This document shows positions 36,031 through 44,863 of a stretch of 64,000 bases of DNA, piece after piece (position 1 is the first letter of the stretch; every line of letters begins with the position of its first letter). This stretch comes from Microbacterium profundi (GTDB lineage: Bacteria > Actinomycetota > Actinomycetes > Actinomycetales > Microbacteriaceae): NCBI RefSeq assembly GCF_000763375.1, contig NZ_JPSY01000004.1, positions 124,001 through 188,000 of the forward strand. The letters run 5' to 3'. The notes below the pieces were generated by a model, which saw only the letters and a program-made list of their open reading frames with translations, had not been told where the DNA came from and ran no database searches. The translations under genes were made by a program, and so were the position numbers.

Positions 36031-36969
36031 ATGCGTCGCCCGCCCCCGCTTCCGACTCCGCCGGAACAGGAGACGAAGCCGGCACCCGCACGCTCCTCCC
36101 GTCGCGGACGTGAGGATGCAGACCCGACCGGCGAGGGGCGGCCGATCGTCGCGGCCACGGGTCCAGGAGGCGCACGAGCGGATGCCGCGGATGAGCCGCC
36201 CGAGACATCGGAGGCACTCACCGCGGGCGATGTCTGGCGCGCCGCGCGCGCCCGCCGCAAAGCACTGCGGGCGGAGATCCGGCGCTTCACCCGGCGTTCG
36301 CGGCGCAGGCGACTGATCTGGTTGTGCGCCCTGGGGGCCCTGGTGCTGCTGATCGGCGGAAGCGTCGCAGCCGCGTACAGTCCGCTGTTCGCCGTCGAGA
36401 AGATCACGGTCGCCGGCGCGTCCACTCTGAACGCCGCAGCCGTGGAGGCGGCGCTGGGCGATCAGCTCGGCACGCCTCTGGCTCTGGTCAGTGAGAGCGA
36501 CGTCAAGGCGGCGCTCATCGCCTTCCCGCTGATCGAGACGTACGCGCTGGAGGCGAGGCCGCCCCATGATCTCGTGGTGAGGATCGTGGAGCGCACACCG
36601 ATCGGCGTGATCGAATCAGGCGCCGGGTTCACGCTCGTGGATGCTGCAGGGGTGGCGCTCTCGACGACGGAGGACCGCCCGGACGGGCAGCCGGTGATCG
36701 CCGTCGACGGCGGCATCGAATCCGACGCGTTCGAGTCGGTCGGACTCGTCGTGAGGTCGCTGCCCGCCGACGTTCGCGCCGTCGTCACCGATGTCTCCGC
36801 CACCACGCTCGACGATGTGACGCTGACGCTCGCGAGCGGTCTCGTCGTGGTGTGGGGGAGCGCTGAGGATTCCGCGTACAAGGCCAGGGTTCTGGCGTCG
36901 ACGATGGTGGCCAACCCCGCCGCGCGCGAGATCGACGTGTCCTCTCCCGACGTCGTCGTCGCCGGCTGA
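36031..36969 (+). CDS. ftsQ: Cell division protein FtsQ/DivIB
   Basis: 312 residues, 3 nt after murC. A basic, disordered cytoplasmic tail of about 100 residues precedes one membrane helix (about 105-125). A POTRA domain follows (VEKITVAGASTLNAAAVEAA), then the FtsQ C-terminal domain. It scaffolds FtsL-FtsB and regulates the septal synthase. The long Pro/Arg-rich N-terminal tail is typical of actinobacteria. It ends 188 nt before ftsZ. Confidence 0.9.
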   Translation: MRRPPPLPTPPEQETKPAPARSSRRGREDADPTGEGRPIVAATGPGGARADAADEPPETSEALTAGDVWRAARARRKALRAEIRRFTRRSRRRRLIWLCALGALVLLIGGSVAAAYSPLFAVEKITVAGASTLNAAAVEAALGDQLGTPLALVSESDVKAALIAFPLIETYALEARPPHDLVVRIVERTPIGVIESGAGFTLVDAAGVALSTTEDRPDGQPVIAVDGGIESDAFESVGLVVRSLPADVRAVVTDVSATTLDDVTLTLASGLVVVWGSAEDSAYKARVLASTMVANPAAREIDVSSPDVVVAG

Positions 36970-37091
36970 GCCGTGCGAATCGCGCCTGCGCCGCATTCTG
37001 CGCGCCAAAGCGGCGACACGCCCGTGTCGTTGCGCGTGCGCGGCGCGCGGGCGCATACCTTCGATCAAGAGAACGCAATACCGGGAAATAC

Positions 37092-37116
37092 TTTACACCT
37101 CTAGTTGAGGTTTAAA
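37092..37116. promoter_or_regulatory. Inverted repeat in the ftsZ leader, candidate FtsR operator
   Basis: Arms TTTACACCTC (37092-37101) and GAGGTTTAAA (37107-37116) pair at nine of ten positions around a 5-nt centre TAGTT. The stretch is strikingly AT-rich for this genome and lies 42 nt before the ftsZ ATG. MerR-type activators bind such sites inside promoters with long spacers; the FtsR homologue is encoded at 6361-7050. Confidence 0.6.
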
Positions 37117-37157
37117 GTTCACATTCGTTTCCAGGCTCGACACATCGGAGGCCGGCC

Positions 37158-38312
37158 ATGAGCCAGAACCAGAACTACCTCGCCGTGATCAAGGTCGTCG
37201 GCGTCGGCGGTGGCGGCGTCAACGCCGTGAACCGCATGATCGATCTCGGCCTGCGCGGGGTCGAGTTCATCGCTGTCAACACCGACGCGCAGGCGCTGCT
37301 CATGAGCGACGCCGACGTCAAGCTCGACGTGGGCCGTGAGCTCACCCGCGGTCTGGGCGCCGGTGCCGATCCCGAGGTCGGTCGCCGTGCCGCTGAGGAT
37401 CACGCAGAGGAGATCGAACAGGCCCTCACTGGCGCCGACATGGTCTTCGTCACCGCAGGCGAGGGCGGCGGCACCGGCACCGGCGGTGCTCCGGTCGTCG
37501 CGCGCATCGCGAAGTCGATCGGTGCACTGACCATCGGTGTCGTCACCAAGCCGTTCTCGTTCGAAGGCCGCCGTCGTCAGAGCCAGGCAGAGGCCGGTGT
37601 CTCCAAGCTGAAGGAAGAGGTCGACACCCTCATCGTCGTGCCGAACGACCGGTTGCTGGAGATCAGCGACCGCGGCATCTCGATGATCGAGGCGTTCGCC
37701 ACGGCCGATCAGGTGCTCCTCGCCGGTGTGCAGGGAATCACCGACCTCATCACCACGCCGGGTCTCATCAACCTCGACTTCGCCGACGTGAAGTCGGTCA
37801 TGCAGGGCGCCGGCTCTGCGCTGATGGGCATCGGCTCCGCACGCGGCGCCGACCGTGCGATCAAGGCTGCCGAACTCGCCGTCGAATCCCCGCTGCTCGA
37901 AGCGTCGATCGAAGGCGCCCACGGTGTGCTGCTGTCGATCCAGGGCGGGTCGAACCTCGGAATCTTCGAGATCCACGACGCCGCAGATCTCGTCAAGGAG
38001 GCCGCACACCCCGAGGCGAACATCATCTTCGGTACGGTCATCGACGACACCCTCGGCGACGAGGTGCGCGTCACTGTCATCGCCGCCGGCTTCGACGGCG
38101 GAGAGCCGTCGCTGCGTCTCGACCCGATGGTGGTCTCGCGGCCCGCGGCGGAGACGCTGCCGGAGGTGTCGCTCTCGGATGACTCGGCAGCCCCCGCCGT
38201 CGAGCAGAAGCAGAACGAGGCACCTCAGCAGCCCGCGCCGCGCATCGCGGCGACGAGCCTGGAGCCGGCGTTCGCCGACGACGACATCGACATCCCCGAG
38301 TTCCTGAAGTAG
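37158..38312 (+). CDS. ftsZ: Cell division GTPase FtsZ
   Basis: 384 residues. GTP signature [12 protein letters not shown] starts near residue 101; N-terminal [15 protein letters not shown] and the T7-loop ([13 protein letters not shown]) are intact. A variable acidic linker leads to the C-terminal peptide DIDIPEFLK that binds SepF and other partners. It polymerises into the Z-ring. A clear GGAGG lies 8 nt before the ATG. The 188-nt upstream leader carries the inverted repeat at 37092-37116. No ftsA is nearby, as usual in actinobacteria, where SepF anchors FtsZ. Confidence 0.98.
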   Translation: MSQNQNYLAVIKVVGVGGGGVNAVNRMIDLGLRGVEFIAVNTDAQALLMSDADVKLDVGRELTRGLGAGADPEVGRRAAEDHAEEIEQALTGADMVFVTAGEGGGTGTGGAPVVARIAKSIGALTIGVVTKPFSFEGRRRQSQAEAGVSKLKEEVDTLIVVPNDRLLEISDRGISMIEAFATADQVLLAGVQGITDLITTPGLINLDFADVKSVMQGAGSALMGIGSARGADRAIKAAELAVESPLLEASIEGAHGVLLSIQGGSNLGIFEIHDAADLVKEAAHPEANIIFGTVIDDTLGDEVRVTVIAAGFDGGEPSLRLDPMVVSRPAAETLPEVSLSDDSAAPAVEQKQNEAPQQPAPRIAATSLEPAFADDDIDIPEFLK

Positions 38313-38319
38313 GGCCCTC

Positions 38320-39033
38320 TTGTCCGACCTTGCCGCGCGGCTGTCCGCGATCGATTCCCAGATCGCGGACGCCGCGCGCACCGCAGGCCGGGATGCGGCG
38401 GACATCACACGTATCGTGGTGACGAAGTTCCACCCGGCGTCCCTCGTGCGCGAGCTGCATGCGCTCGGCGTGCGCGACGTCGGTGAGAACCGTCAGCAGG
38501 AGCTCGAGGCGAAGAGGGCGGAGCTGCAGAGCGACTCGTCGCAGGACGAGCCGGCGCTCGAAGGGCTGCGCTGGCACTTCATCGGGCAGGCGCAGACGAA
38601 CAAGGCCGCCTCCATCCGGCGAAACGCGGATGCCGTTCACTCGGTCGACCGCATCAAGCTCGCCGATTCACTGCACAGAGCCGCCGGTGACGCGCACCAG
38701 GACGTGCTCGACGTGCTCGTGCAGATCAACCTGACCGATGACCTCGGTCGTGGGGGCGTCGCGCCCGACGACGCGCAGCGCCTCGCAGAGCACATCCTCG
38801 CCCTGCCGTCCCTGCGCCTGCGCGGGGTCATGGGCGTCGCCCCGCTCGATGAGGCGCCGGCATCCGCATTCGCTCGGCTGCGCGGCGTCGCAGACGGCAT
38901 CCGCTCGCTCGATGCGAGTGCCACATGGATCTCTGCCGGCATGACCGGCGACTTCGCCGAGGCGATCGCCGCAGGTGCGACACACCTGCGGATCGGCTCC
39001 GCAATCACAGGACCCCGGCCCGACCGGGGTTAA
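38320..39033 (+). CDS. PLP-binding YggS/PROSC family protein
   Basis: 237 residues from a TTG with AGGG upstream, 8 nt after ftsZ. The PLP lysine is in IVVTKFHPA near residue 32 and the C-terminal signature is [22 protein letters not shown]. Members control pyridoxal phosphate balance and have no known catalytic reaction. The position between ftsZ and sepF is the common Gram-positive ylmE slot. Confidence 0.93.
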   Translation: MSDLAARLSAIDSQIADAARTAGRDAADITRIVVTKFHPASLVRELHALGVRDVGENRQQELEAKRAELQSDSSQDEPALEGLRWHFIGQAQTNKAASIRRNADAVHSVDRIKLADSLHRAAGDAHQDVLDVLVQINLTDDLGRGGVAPDDAQRLAEHILALPSLRLRGVMGVAPLDEAPASAFARLRGVADGIRSLDASATWISAGMTGDFAEAIAAGATHLRIGSAITGPRPDRG

Positions 39034-39073
39034 CCTCGAAACAGATCAGCCCACGTCGAACACGGAGGACACG

Positions 39074-39562
39074 ATGGGAAACCCGCTCAAGAAGACCATG
39101 GTGTACCTGGGACTCGCCGATGAGGAAGAGGCCTACGAAGAGCAGCTCGCCCCGGCGTCTGCTCGCGCACATCGTGATCGTGATCGTGATCGTGATCGCG
39201 ACCATGAAGAAGCCGCTCCTGCACCGGTGACACCGCTGCGTCGCCCGGTGGCAGTGCGCCAGCCTGCAGCCGGCACGGTCAACGAGATCCTCACCGTGCA
39301 CCCGAAGCAGTACCGCGATGCGCAGCTGATCGCCGAGAACTTCCGCGAGGGCGTGCCGGTCATCATCAACCTGTCGCAGATGAGTGACGCCGACGCGCGT
39401 CGTCTGATCGACTTCGCCAGTGGCCTCTCGCTCGGCCTGTACGGCCGCATCGAGCGCGTCACCAGCAAGGTGTTCCTGCTGTCGCCGGAGAACATCGCGG
39501 TGTCGGGTCATGGTGGTATCGCGAGCGCAGATCCGGAGTCTGCGGGCTTCGACCAGTCCTGA
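39074..39562 (+). CDS. sepF: Cell division protein SepF
   Basis: 162 residues from the ATG at 39074 ([19 protein letters not shown], an amphipathic membrane-targeting helix). A charged linker follows, then the C-terminal SepF domain (about 75-155) with [18 protein letters not shown] and [20 protein letters not shown]. SepF anchors FtsZ to the membrane in place of FtsA. The linker contains an Arg-Asp run encoded by a hexanucleotide repeat (39171-39200), which could vary in length without breaking the frame. GGAGG upstream. Confidence 0.95.
   Translation: MGNPLKKTMVYLGLADEEEAYEEQLAPASARAHRDRDRDRDRDHEEAAPAPVTPLRRPVAVRQPAAGTVNEILTVHPKQYRDAQLIAENFREGVPVIINLSQMSDADARRLIDFASGLSLGLYGRIERVTSKVFLLSPENIAVSGHGGIASADPESAGFDQS
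39171..39200 (+). repeat. Hexanucleotide microsatellite in sepF
   Basis: Four perfect ATCGTG units and a fifth ATCGCG unit, in frame with the SepF linker, encoding alternating Arg-Asp residues. Confidence 0.85.
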
Positions 39563-39565
39563 GCC

Positions 39566-39865
39566 GTGACCGCACTGGTCTCGGTGATCGCATCGATCAT
39601 TCATCTGGTCCTGCTGATCTACATCTTCGTGCTCTTCGCAAGGCTGATCCTCGACTACATTCCGCTGTTCAATCGTGAGTGGCGTCCCAAGGGCGGCGGT
39701 CTGATCGCGGCAGAACTCGTGTACACGGTCACGGACCCTCCGATCCGGCTGTTCCGGCGCTTCATCCCTCCGCTGCGCATCGGGTCGCTCTCGTTGGATT
39801 TCGGCTTCACGTTCACCATGCTCGCCGTGCTGATCCTGATGGCGATCGTGCGCGCCTTCATCTGA
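39566..39865 (+). CDS. YggT family membrane protein
   Basis: 99 residues from a GTG 3 nt after the sepF stop. Two hydrophobic segments (about 5-28 and 78-97) flank the family core RLILDYIP and DPPIRLFRRFIPPLRIG. YggT/YlmG proteins assist division or membrane organisation and are nearly always between sepF and divIVA in Gram-positive bacteria. Mechanism unknown. Confidence 0.9.
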   Translation: MTALVSVIASIIHLVLLIYIFVLFARLILDYIPLFNREWRPKGGGLIAAELVYTVTDPPIRLFRRFIPPLRIGSLSLDFGFTFTMLAVLILMAIVRAFI

Positions 39866-39929
39866 GTCGCGAAGCTGGTCGCTGGCACCGCTGCCCACCC
39901 CTCATATCGCATCCTCCGCGAGCGAGGAC

Positions 39930-39935
39930 TATGCT
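39930..39935 (+). promoter_or_regulatory. -10 box (TATGCT) for divIVA
   Basis: TATGCT lies about 95 nt before the divIVA ATG, within the 164-nt gap after yggT. A transcript from here would carry a long leader for this genome. No clear -35. Confidence 0.4.
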
Positions 39936-40029
39936 TGCTCGAGGTGCGCGCCCCGGGTACGCGCCGGATCAATACCGAGCCACACTTCAGTCCCTGGCAA
40001 CAGAACTCATCGAAAGAGGAGCCGAGAAA

Positions 40030-40665
40030 ATGGCACTGACCCCGGATGACGTCGTCACCAAGCAGTTCCAGCACGTCCGTTTCAAGGACGGCTTCGACCC
40101 GGACGAGGTCGACGACTTCCTCGACGAGATCGTCGTCGAGTGGCGCAAGGCCCTCGAAGAGAACGCAGAGCTGAAGACGAAGCTCGCAGCCTACGAGTCC
40201 GGTGAGACCCCGGCGGCTCCGGCAGCCGAGGCAGCCGATGAGGCTCCAGCCGTCGTGGACGAGGTTCCCGCCCCCGTGGCTGCGACCCCCGCTCCCGCCG
40301 TCGCGGTGTCGGAGCCCGCCGCAGTCGCCGCGGGTTCGACCACGGCCACCGCGGGCATCATCGAGCTGGCCCAGCGCCTGCACGACGAGCACGTCGCCGA
40401 AGGCGAGGCCAAGAAGAGCCAGCTGATCTCGGAGGCGCAGACAGAGGTCGACCGCATCCGTGCCGACGCTCAGGCGAAGGAACGCGAAGAGTCCGCCCGC
40501 CTCGAGCGCGAGCGCAACACTCTCGAAGCGCGCATCACCGAGCTGCGCAACTTCGAGCGCGACTACCGCACTCAGCTGCGCGGCTACATCGAGGGACAGC
40601 TCCGCGATCTCGACGAGAAGTCGGCTTCGACGGACTCGACCCCGGTCTCCGCCATCGGGCTCTAG
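40030..40665 (+). CDS. divIVA: DivIVA-domain polar growth protein (Wag31-like)
   Basis: 211 residues from the ATG at 40030 (MALTPDDVVTKQFQHVRFKD) with GAGGAG upstream; the open frame extends back to 39679 but has no domain there. The N-terminal lipid-binding DivIVA domain (1-60) is followed by an Ala/Pro/Val-rich linker (about 65-115) and a long coiled coil (about 118-195). It marks negatively curved poles and recruits wall synthesis for tip growth, and is essential in most actinobacteria. The known Wag31 phosphosite region lies near the linker and may be a PASTA-kinase target here, by inference only. Confidence 0.94.
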   Translation: MALTPDDVVTKQFQHVRFKDGFDPDEVDDFLDEIVVEWRKALEENAELKTKLAAYESGETPAAPAAEAADEAPAVVDEVPAPVAATPAPAVAVSEPAAVAAGSTTATAGIIELAQRLHDEHVAEGEAKKSQLISEAQTEVDRIRADAQAKEREESARLERERNTLEARITELRNFERDYRTQLRGYIEGQLRDLDEKSASTDSTPVSAIGL

Positions 40666-40674
40666 GTCATCCCT

Positions 40675-41298
40675 TTGCCAGGACGTCGTCCACTCAGTCG
40701 GTCGGCGGCCGGCATCATCGTCGCGGTTCTCGCGGCCCTGGTGCTGGCCGCCGATCAGCTTGTGAAGCAACTCACGATCGAGAACCTTCCTCTGCACGAG
40801 GTGGTCCCGGTTCTCGGCGAGTTCCTTCAGCTGTACTACATTCGCAACTCGGGTGCCGCGTTCTCGCTCGGCAGCGAAGTGACGTGGATCTTCACGATCG
40901 CGCTCACCGTCGTCGCCGGGATCATCATCTGGAAGTCGTTCGGTCTTCGTTCACGGCTGTGGGCGGTGGCACTGGGACTGCTGCTGGGCGGTGTGCTCGG
41001 CAACCTCACCGACCGGCTGCTGCGTGAGCCGGGCTTCGCCGTCGGACAAGTCGTCGACATGATCTCGATGCCGTGGATGATACCCGCGATCTTCAACCTC
41101 GCCGACATCTTCATCGTGTGCGGCATGATCGCCGTCGCGCTGCTCGTCGTGCTCGGTATGCGTTTCGACGGTACTCGGGAGAAGGACGACGTCGCACCGG
41201 ACGCTGATGCTGACGCGGACGCGACCGATTCAGGGGGCGGTGCGGACGCCGCGAAGACATCCGCACCGATCGACGCCGAGCCCGAACAGGCCGGCTGA
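40675..41298 (+). CDS. lspA: Lipoprotein signal peptidase
   Basis: 207 residues from a TTG 10 nt after divIVA. Four membrane helices. The two catalytic Asp are in NLTDRL and in FNLADIFIV. It removes signal peptides from prolipoproteins, such as the ctaC product in this window. The C-terminus extends about 40 residues beyond the core with an acidic Asp-Ala run, which is unusual. Confidence 0.94.
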   Translation: MPGRRPLSRSAAGIIVAVLAALVLAADQLVKQLTIENLPLHEVVPVLGEFLQLYYIRNSGAAFSLGSEVTWIFTIALTVVAGIIIWKSFGLRSRLWAVALGLLLGGVLGNLTDRLLREPGFAVGQVVDMISMPWMIPAIFNLADIFIVCGMIAVALLVVLGMRFDGTREKDDVAPDADADADATDSGGGADAAKTSAPIDAEPEQAG

Positions 41299-41300
41299 GG

Positions 41301-42221
41301 ATGCAGTCACGCTCGCTGCCGGTGCCGGACGGACTGGAGGGTGCGCGCGTCGACGCTGCCCTCGCGAAGATGCTCGGCTTCTCGCGCACGTTCGCCGCGG
41401 AGGTCGCCGAAGCGGGTGGGGTGAGCCTCGACGGCGTGACGCTCGGGAAGTCCGATCGGCTTCATGCCGGCGGGTGGCTCAGCGTGGAGTGGCAGCCCAA
41501 GGAGGAACCGAAGATCGTTCCGGTCGTGGTGCCCGATCTGGGGATCATCCACGACGATGACGACATCGTCGTGGTGGACAAGCCATCGGGCGTCGCTGCT
41601 CACCCGTCACAGGGGTGGGACGGTCCGACTGTGCTCGGGGCGCTCGCGGGCGCCGGATTCCGGATCGCCACCAGCGGGGCGGCGGAACGCGCCGGCATAG
41701 TTCATCGCCTGGATGTCGGCACGAGCGGACTGATGGTGGTCGCGAAGACCGAATCCGCCTACACGGCGCTGAAGCACGCCTTCAAAGAGCGCACCGTCGA
41801 GAAGGTCTACCACGCGGTCGTGCAGGGGCACCCAGACCCGCTCGCCGGGACGATCGATGCACCGATCGGACGGCATCCGAACCACTCGTGGAAGTTCGCC
41901 GTCACGCCGACGGGTAAGGACTCGGTCACGCACTACGAGACGCTCGAGGCCTTTCCAGGAGCCTCGCTGCTCGAGATCCATCTGGAGACGGGGCGCACGC
42001 ACCAGATCCGCGTGCACATGGCCGCTCACCGGCATCCATGCGTCGGCGATCCGCTCTACGGGGCGGACCCGACCATCTCCGCGCGGCTGGGACTGACCCG
42101 GCAGTGGCTGCACGCGCACCGGCTCGGGTTCACGCATCCGGCGACAGGGGAGTGGGTGCAGTTCGAATCGCCCTATCCCGCTGATTTCGTCCATGCGCTG
42201 GAGATCCTGCGCGGAGATTGA
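41301..42221 (+). CDS. RluD-type pseudouridine synthase
   Basis: 306 residues, 3 nt after lspA. S4-like N-terminal domain (1-70) and a catalytic domain with [11 protein letters not shown], catalytic Asp138. Late [10 protein letters not shown] motif. It converts uridines of 23S rRNA to pseudouridine; exact positions cannot be told from sequence. Last gene of the division-linked run, ending against a convergent TetR gene. Confidence 0.92.
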   Translation: MQSRSLPVPDGLEGARVDAALAKMLGFSRTFAAEVAEAGGVSLDGVTLGKSDRLHAGGWLSVEWQPKEEPKIVPVVVPDLGIIHDDDDIVVVDKPSGVAAHPSQGWDGPTVLGALAGAGFRIATSGAAERAGIVHRLDVGTSGLMVVAKTESAYTALKHAFKERTVEKVYHAVVQGHPDPLAGTIDAPIGRHPNHSWKFAVTPTGKDSVTHYETLEAFPGASLLEIHLETGRTHQIRVHMAAHRHPCVGDPLYGADPTISARLGLTRQWLHAHRLGFTHPATGEWVQFESPYPADFVHALEILRGD

Positions 42222-42231
42222 CCTGGGATGG

Positions 42232-42256
42232 CCGCACCTCGTCCGGCCTCGTGCGG
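42232..42256. terminator. Possible terminator between rluD-like and tetR
   Basis: CCGCAC and GTGCGG pair over a loop of 14 nt between converging stops. No T-tract. Confidence 0.3.
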
Positions 42257-42257
42257 G

Positions 42258-42857
42258 TCAGAGAGTGCTTGCGCGCGCTGCATCGACGACTCCGTCGAGG
42301 GTGCGGCCGAGGAACGCGACGAGTTCGGCATCGTCCGCGCGCTCCTGCGTGGCCAGGGTGACGAGCACCTCTTCCGTGAACGCCACCCACGCACGCAGCG
42401 CGACCGTCAGAGCGCGCGTCGCTGGAACACCGATCTCCGAGAGCGCATCGCGGAGGTGCGCGGCGTTGATCTCGCGGGATTCGTCGACGACCTCCCGCAC
42501 TGTCTGGTCACCACTGGCGACGCCGCGCACGAGCGAGATGAAGGTGCCGCGATGCTCGCGTACGAACACCGCGAATCGCAGGAGAGTGTCGTCGATGCGC
42601 TCGCGCGGAGGCAGCTCGGGGCGAGGCGCCGTCGCCTGCAGCATGGCATCTCGCGCGGTGAGCACGACGGCACGACGCATGCCCTGCCGCGTCTCGAAAT
42701 AGTGGAACAGGAGCGCCCGTGACACGCCGGCACGACGAGCCAATTCATCGATCGTGAGTTCGTCCAACGGGTGGTCGGCGAGGAAGTTCACGCCCAGGGC
42801 GATCAGCTGAGCGCGACGTTCGTCTGGCGTGAGTCGGCTGCGTCGATCGTCGGGCAT
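42258..42857 (-). CDS. TetR/AcrR-family regulator of the adjacent DUF6230 operon
   Basis: 199 residues. Helix-turn-helix at about 32-57 (TIDELARRAGVSRALLFHYF), with a hydrophobic C-terminal ligand domain. It is divergent from the DUF6230 operon across 111 nt. In that gap is a perfect 17-bp palindrome overlapping the operon promoter. A TAGGCT box lies 6 nt before the ATG, so the mRNA is probably leaderless. The ligand is unknown; TetR proteins with this architecture often bind acyl or lipid-like molecules. Confidence 0.88.
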   Translation of the reverse strand: MPDDRRSRLTPDERRAQLIALGVNFLADHPLDELTIDELARRAGVSRALLFHYFETRQGMRRAVVLTARDAMLQATAPRPELPPRERIDDTLLRFAVFVREHRGTFISLVRGVASGDQTVREVVDESREINAAHLRDALSEIGVPATRALTVALRAWVAFTEEVLVTLATQERADDAELVAFLGRTLDGVVDAARASTL

Positions 42858-42895
42858 GGCGTCAGCCTATCCGGCGGTGACATGGGATCGTCAGT

Positions 42896-42924
42896 ATTGA
42901 CTCGTAGTCAATGGGCGTTATGCT
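42896..42924 (+). promoter_or_regulatory. Perfect palindromic operator overlapping the operon promoter
   Basis: ATTGACT-CGT-AGTCAAT (42896-42912) is a perfect 7+3+7 palindrome. The -35 TTGACT (42897-42902) lies inside it, and a TATGCT -10 follows at 42919-42924 after a 16-nt spacer. This is one of the clearest sigma-70-type promoters in the window; a TetR dimer on the palindrome would block it. Confidence 0.8.
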
Positions 42925-42968
42925 CGAACGGATGTCGTCGAAGGTGACGGCTCCGAAACGGAGGATCG

Positions 42969-43565
42969 ATGAAGTTCCCATCTCTCACCAAGTCCCACGC
43001 CGGCCGGGTCACTCTCGCAGCGGTTCCCGTCGGAATCGTCGCAGCCGTCCTTCTCGGCGGCGTCGCGCAGGGCGCCGTTCCCGTGTCATTCGCCGTTTCC
43101 GGCAGTCAGTTCCAGATCGGCGCGAGCCAGCTCGAGGGCACGGGGTTCTCCCAGTACGCGGGCGTCGCGACAGACTCCGAAGGCGGCGAGCACACAGTCG
43201 CCATCGCGAACATCAAGAGCGCGACGCTGTCGGACCTGTGCCAGTCGGTGATCACCGAGACTCCACTCGGCACGGTCGGAGTGCTCATCAAGGCGGGCGG
43301 AGGCGGTAATCCCGCATCAGCCTCCGACCTCCAAATCGGCATGACCGGGCTCAAGGGCGACGCCACGTTCGGCAACATCCGCATCGGCGTCGATGCGTCG
43401 ACGGTCAACTCCGAGGCAAAGGGCTCGGCGGGCGACTTCGCCCAGGACTCCGACACCGTGTCGATCAGCAACCTGCAGCAGACGGCGTGGAGCACACAGG
43501 CTTCGGTGTTCACGTTGACGGGCATGTCGCTCGAGTTGACGGACGGATCCGAGGCATGCTTCTGA
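42969..43565 (+). CDS. DUF6230 family secreted protein
   Basis: 198 residues from the ATG at 42969, with CGGAGG upstream. An N-terminal hydrophobic segment (about 14-36) acts as signal peptide or anchor; the rest is extracytoplasmic with alternating beta-like stretches and Cys69 or nearby plus a C-terminal EACF. The pattern fits DUF6230, a family found in Streptomyces and relatives beside DUF6114, sometimes called cholesterol esterase without support. The last 10 nt overlap the next gene. First gene behind the palindromic operator. No catalytic motif is visible. Confidence 0.78.
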   Translation: MKFPSLTKSHAGRVTLAAVPVGIVAAVLLGGVAQGAVPVSFAVSGSQFQIGASQLEGTGFSQYAGVATDSEGGEHTVAIANIKSATLSDLCQSVITETPLGTVGVLIKAGGGGNPASASDLQIGMTGLKGDATFGNIRIGVDASTVNSEAKGSAGDFAQDSDTVSISNLQQTAWSTQASVFTLTGMSLELTDGSEACF

Positions 43566-44065
43566 GCGCGAGGCGAAAGGACGAGACGCGGGCGGGCGAG
43601 CCTGCGCGTACACGCAGAGATGCGTCCGCGCAGCCGAGCCAACGCCGCTTCCGGGCATGGCGGAAGGAACGGCCTTTCGTCGGTGGCGTCCTGATCGCGA
43701 TCGCCGGTGTCGAGATGTTCTTCTCCGGCCAGCTCGACATCGGGCGCCTGCACGTGCAGATGGGCATCGAGGGGCTGCAGGCGACGGTGATCCCAGTGAT
43801 GCTCGTGCTTCTCGGAGTTCTGGCCATCATGATGCCGGCGCATCACATCTTCTACGGAGTGATCGCACTCGCGGTCGGGGTCTATGCGATCGTCGGCGTG
43901 AATCTGGGTGGTTTCCTGATCGGCACGATCCTCGCGTGCATCGGCGGAGTGCTCGTGGTCGCGTGGATGACGCCGGAGGCACGTGCGCGGGCGAAGGAGC
44001 GGATGGTGCTCATGAGCGATGACGATGTGCAGCGTGCGGAATCCGCAGCGGGGGAGAGCGCGTGA
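43556..44065 (+). CDS. DUF6114 family membrane protein
   Basis: 169 residues from an ATG inside the end of the DUF6230 gene. A basic cytoplasmic tail of about 37 residues precedes four membrane helices (about 40-58, 74-94, 97-117, 120-142) and a charged C-terminal tail. This matches DUF6114, the usual partner of DUF6230. The 10-nt overlap with the upstream gene and 4-nt overlap with the downstream gene imply tight co-expression of a membrane complex. No transporter signature is evident. Confidence 0.78.
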   Translation: MLLSARRKDETRAGEPARTRRDASAQPSQRRFRAWRKERPFVGGVLIAIAGVEMFFSGQLDIGRLHVQMGIEGLQATVIPVMLVLLGVLAIMMPAHHIFYGVIALAVGVYAIVGVNLGGFLIGTILACIGGVLVVAWMTPEARARAKERMVLMSDDDVQRAESAAGESA

Positions 44066-44796
44066 TCTCTCGGCGACTGCGAGTCGTCGGGGTGCTCGCT
44101 GCCCTCGTCGTGGCTGCGCCCCTTCTCGCGGGTGCTGCGCCGTCGCCGCGCCATACCGGTTTCTGCGATTCCTTCATGTCGTTCCTGTGTCCGAAGCCGA
44201 CCCCGACACAGTCGACGGAACCGACCGACCCGGTCGACCCGACCGCGCCCGCAGACCCGACGGCGCCTGAGCCGTCGGCACCTGATCCGATCGATCCGGA
44301 TGCCGAGATTCCGGTGGATCCTGAGACACAGCCCCCCGCATCAACCGAGCCGGTGCCTGCGCCCGTCGATGCCGCGGCTCCGATCTTCACCGGCACGCCG
44401 GCGGCCATGCGCGCAGGCGGGCTGTCCTTCACCGGGCTGCAGGGGATCAGCATCGTCGGCGTCCCCACGGCGGATGGCGGATCGGTGCGCGCGCTCAAGA
44501 TCAGCGCGGACTCCATCACCATCACGGGTTTCTCGCTGACCGTTCGACCACCGGATCAAGACGGGCTCGTCACCAACGCCGACACCATGGAGCTGGCAGG
44601 CAACGTGTCCGTGTATCTCGGCTCCGTGTCGGCATCGTCGATGGGCGGAGCGCCGCTGACCATCGGCACGGACACGCCGCCGCCCCTGGACGATGTCTCT
44701 CCCGGCCTGCTGGACGTGACGATGGGTCTCGTCGGCAGCACGGCGGACTCGATCCACTACACGAACACCGACCAGCGGATCGTCGCGGCCGAGTAG
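44062..44796 (+). CDS. Secreted protein of unknown function in the DUF6230 operon
   Basis: 244 residues from a GTG overlapping the DUF6114 gene by 4 nt. A cleavable signal peptide (about 1-27), then a short Cys pair (CDSFMSFLC), a Pro/Asp/Thr-rich linker (about 50-105), and a C-terminal domain of about 130 residues. That domain has beta-strand-like repeats (SITITGFSLTV, NVSVYLGSVSASSM) echoing the C-terminal style of the DUF6230 protein (FTLTGMSLELTDG). I do not recognise a family. It is likely surface-exposed and works with the two genes upstream. Confidence 0.72.
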   Translation: MISRRLRVVGVLAALVVAAPLLAGAAPSPRHTGFCDSFMSFLCPKPTPTQSTEPTDPVDPTAPADPTAPEPSAPDPIDPDAEIPVDPETQPPASTEPVPAPVDAAAPIFTGTPAAMRAGGLSFTGLQGISIVGVPTADGGSVRALKISADSITITGFSLTVRPPDQDGLVTNADTMELAGNVSVYLGSVSASSMGGAPLTIGTDTPPPLDDVSPGLLDVTMGLVGSTADSIHYTNTDQRIVAAE

Positions 44797-44850
44797 TCCC
44801 GTCGGTCGCGGAGATCGCCATATCAAAATGCCGACGTCTGCGCCCCGACG

Positions 44851-44856
44851 TAGACT
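44851..44856 (+). promoter_or_regulatory. -10 box (TAGACT) for leaderless dnaE
   Basis: TAGACT lies 7 nt before the GTG of dnaE; no ribosome site is seen, so the mRNA probably begins at the start codon. Confidence 0.6.
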
Positions 44857-44863
44857 CGAAGAC

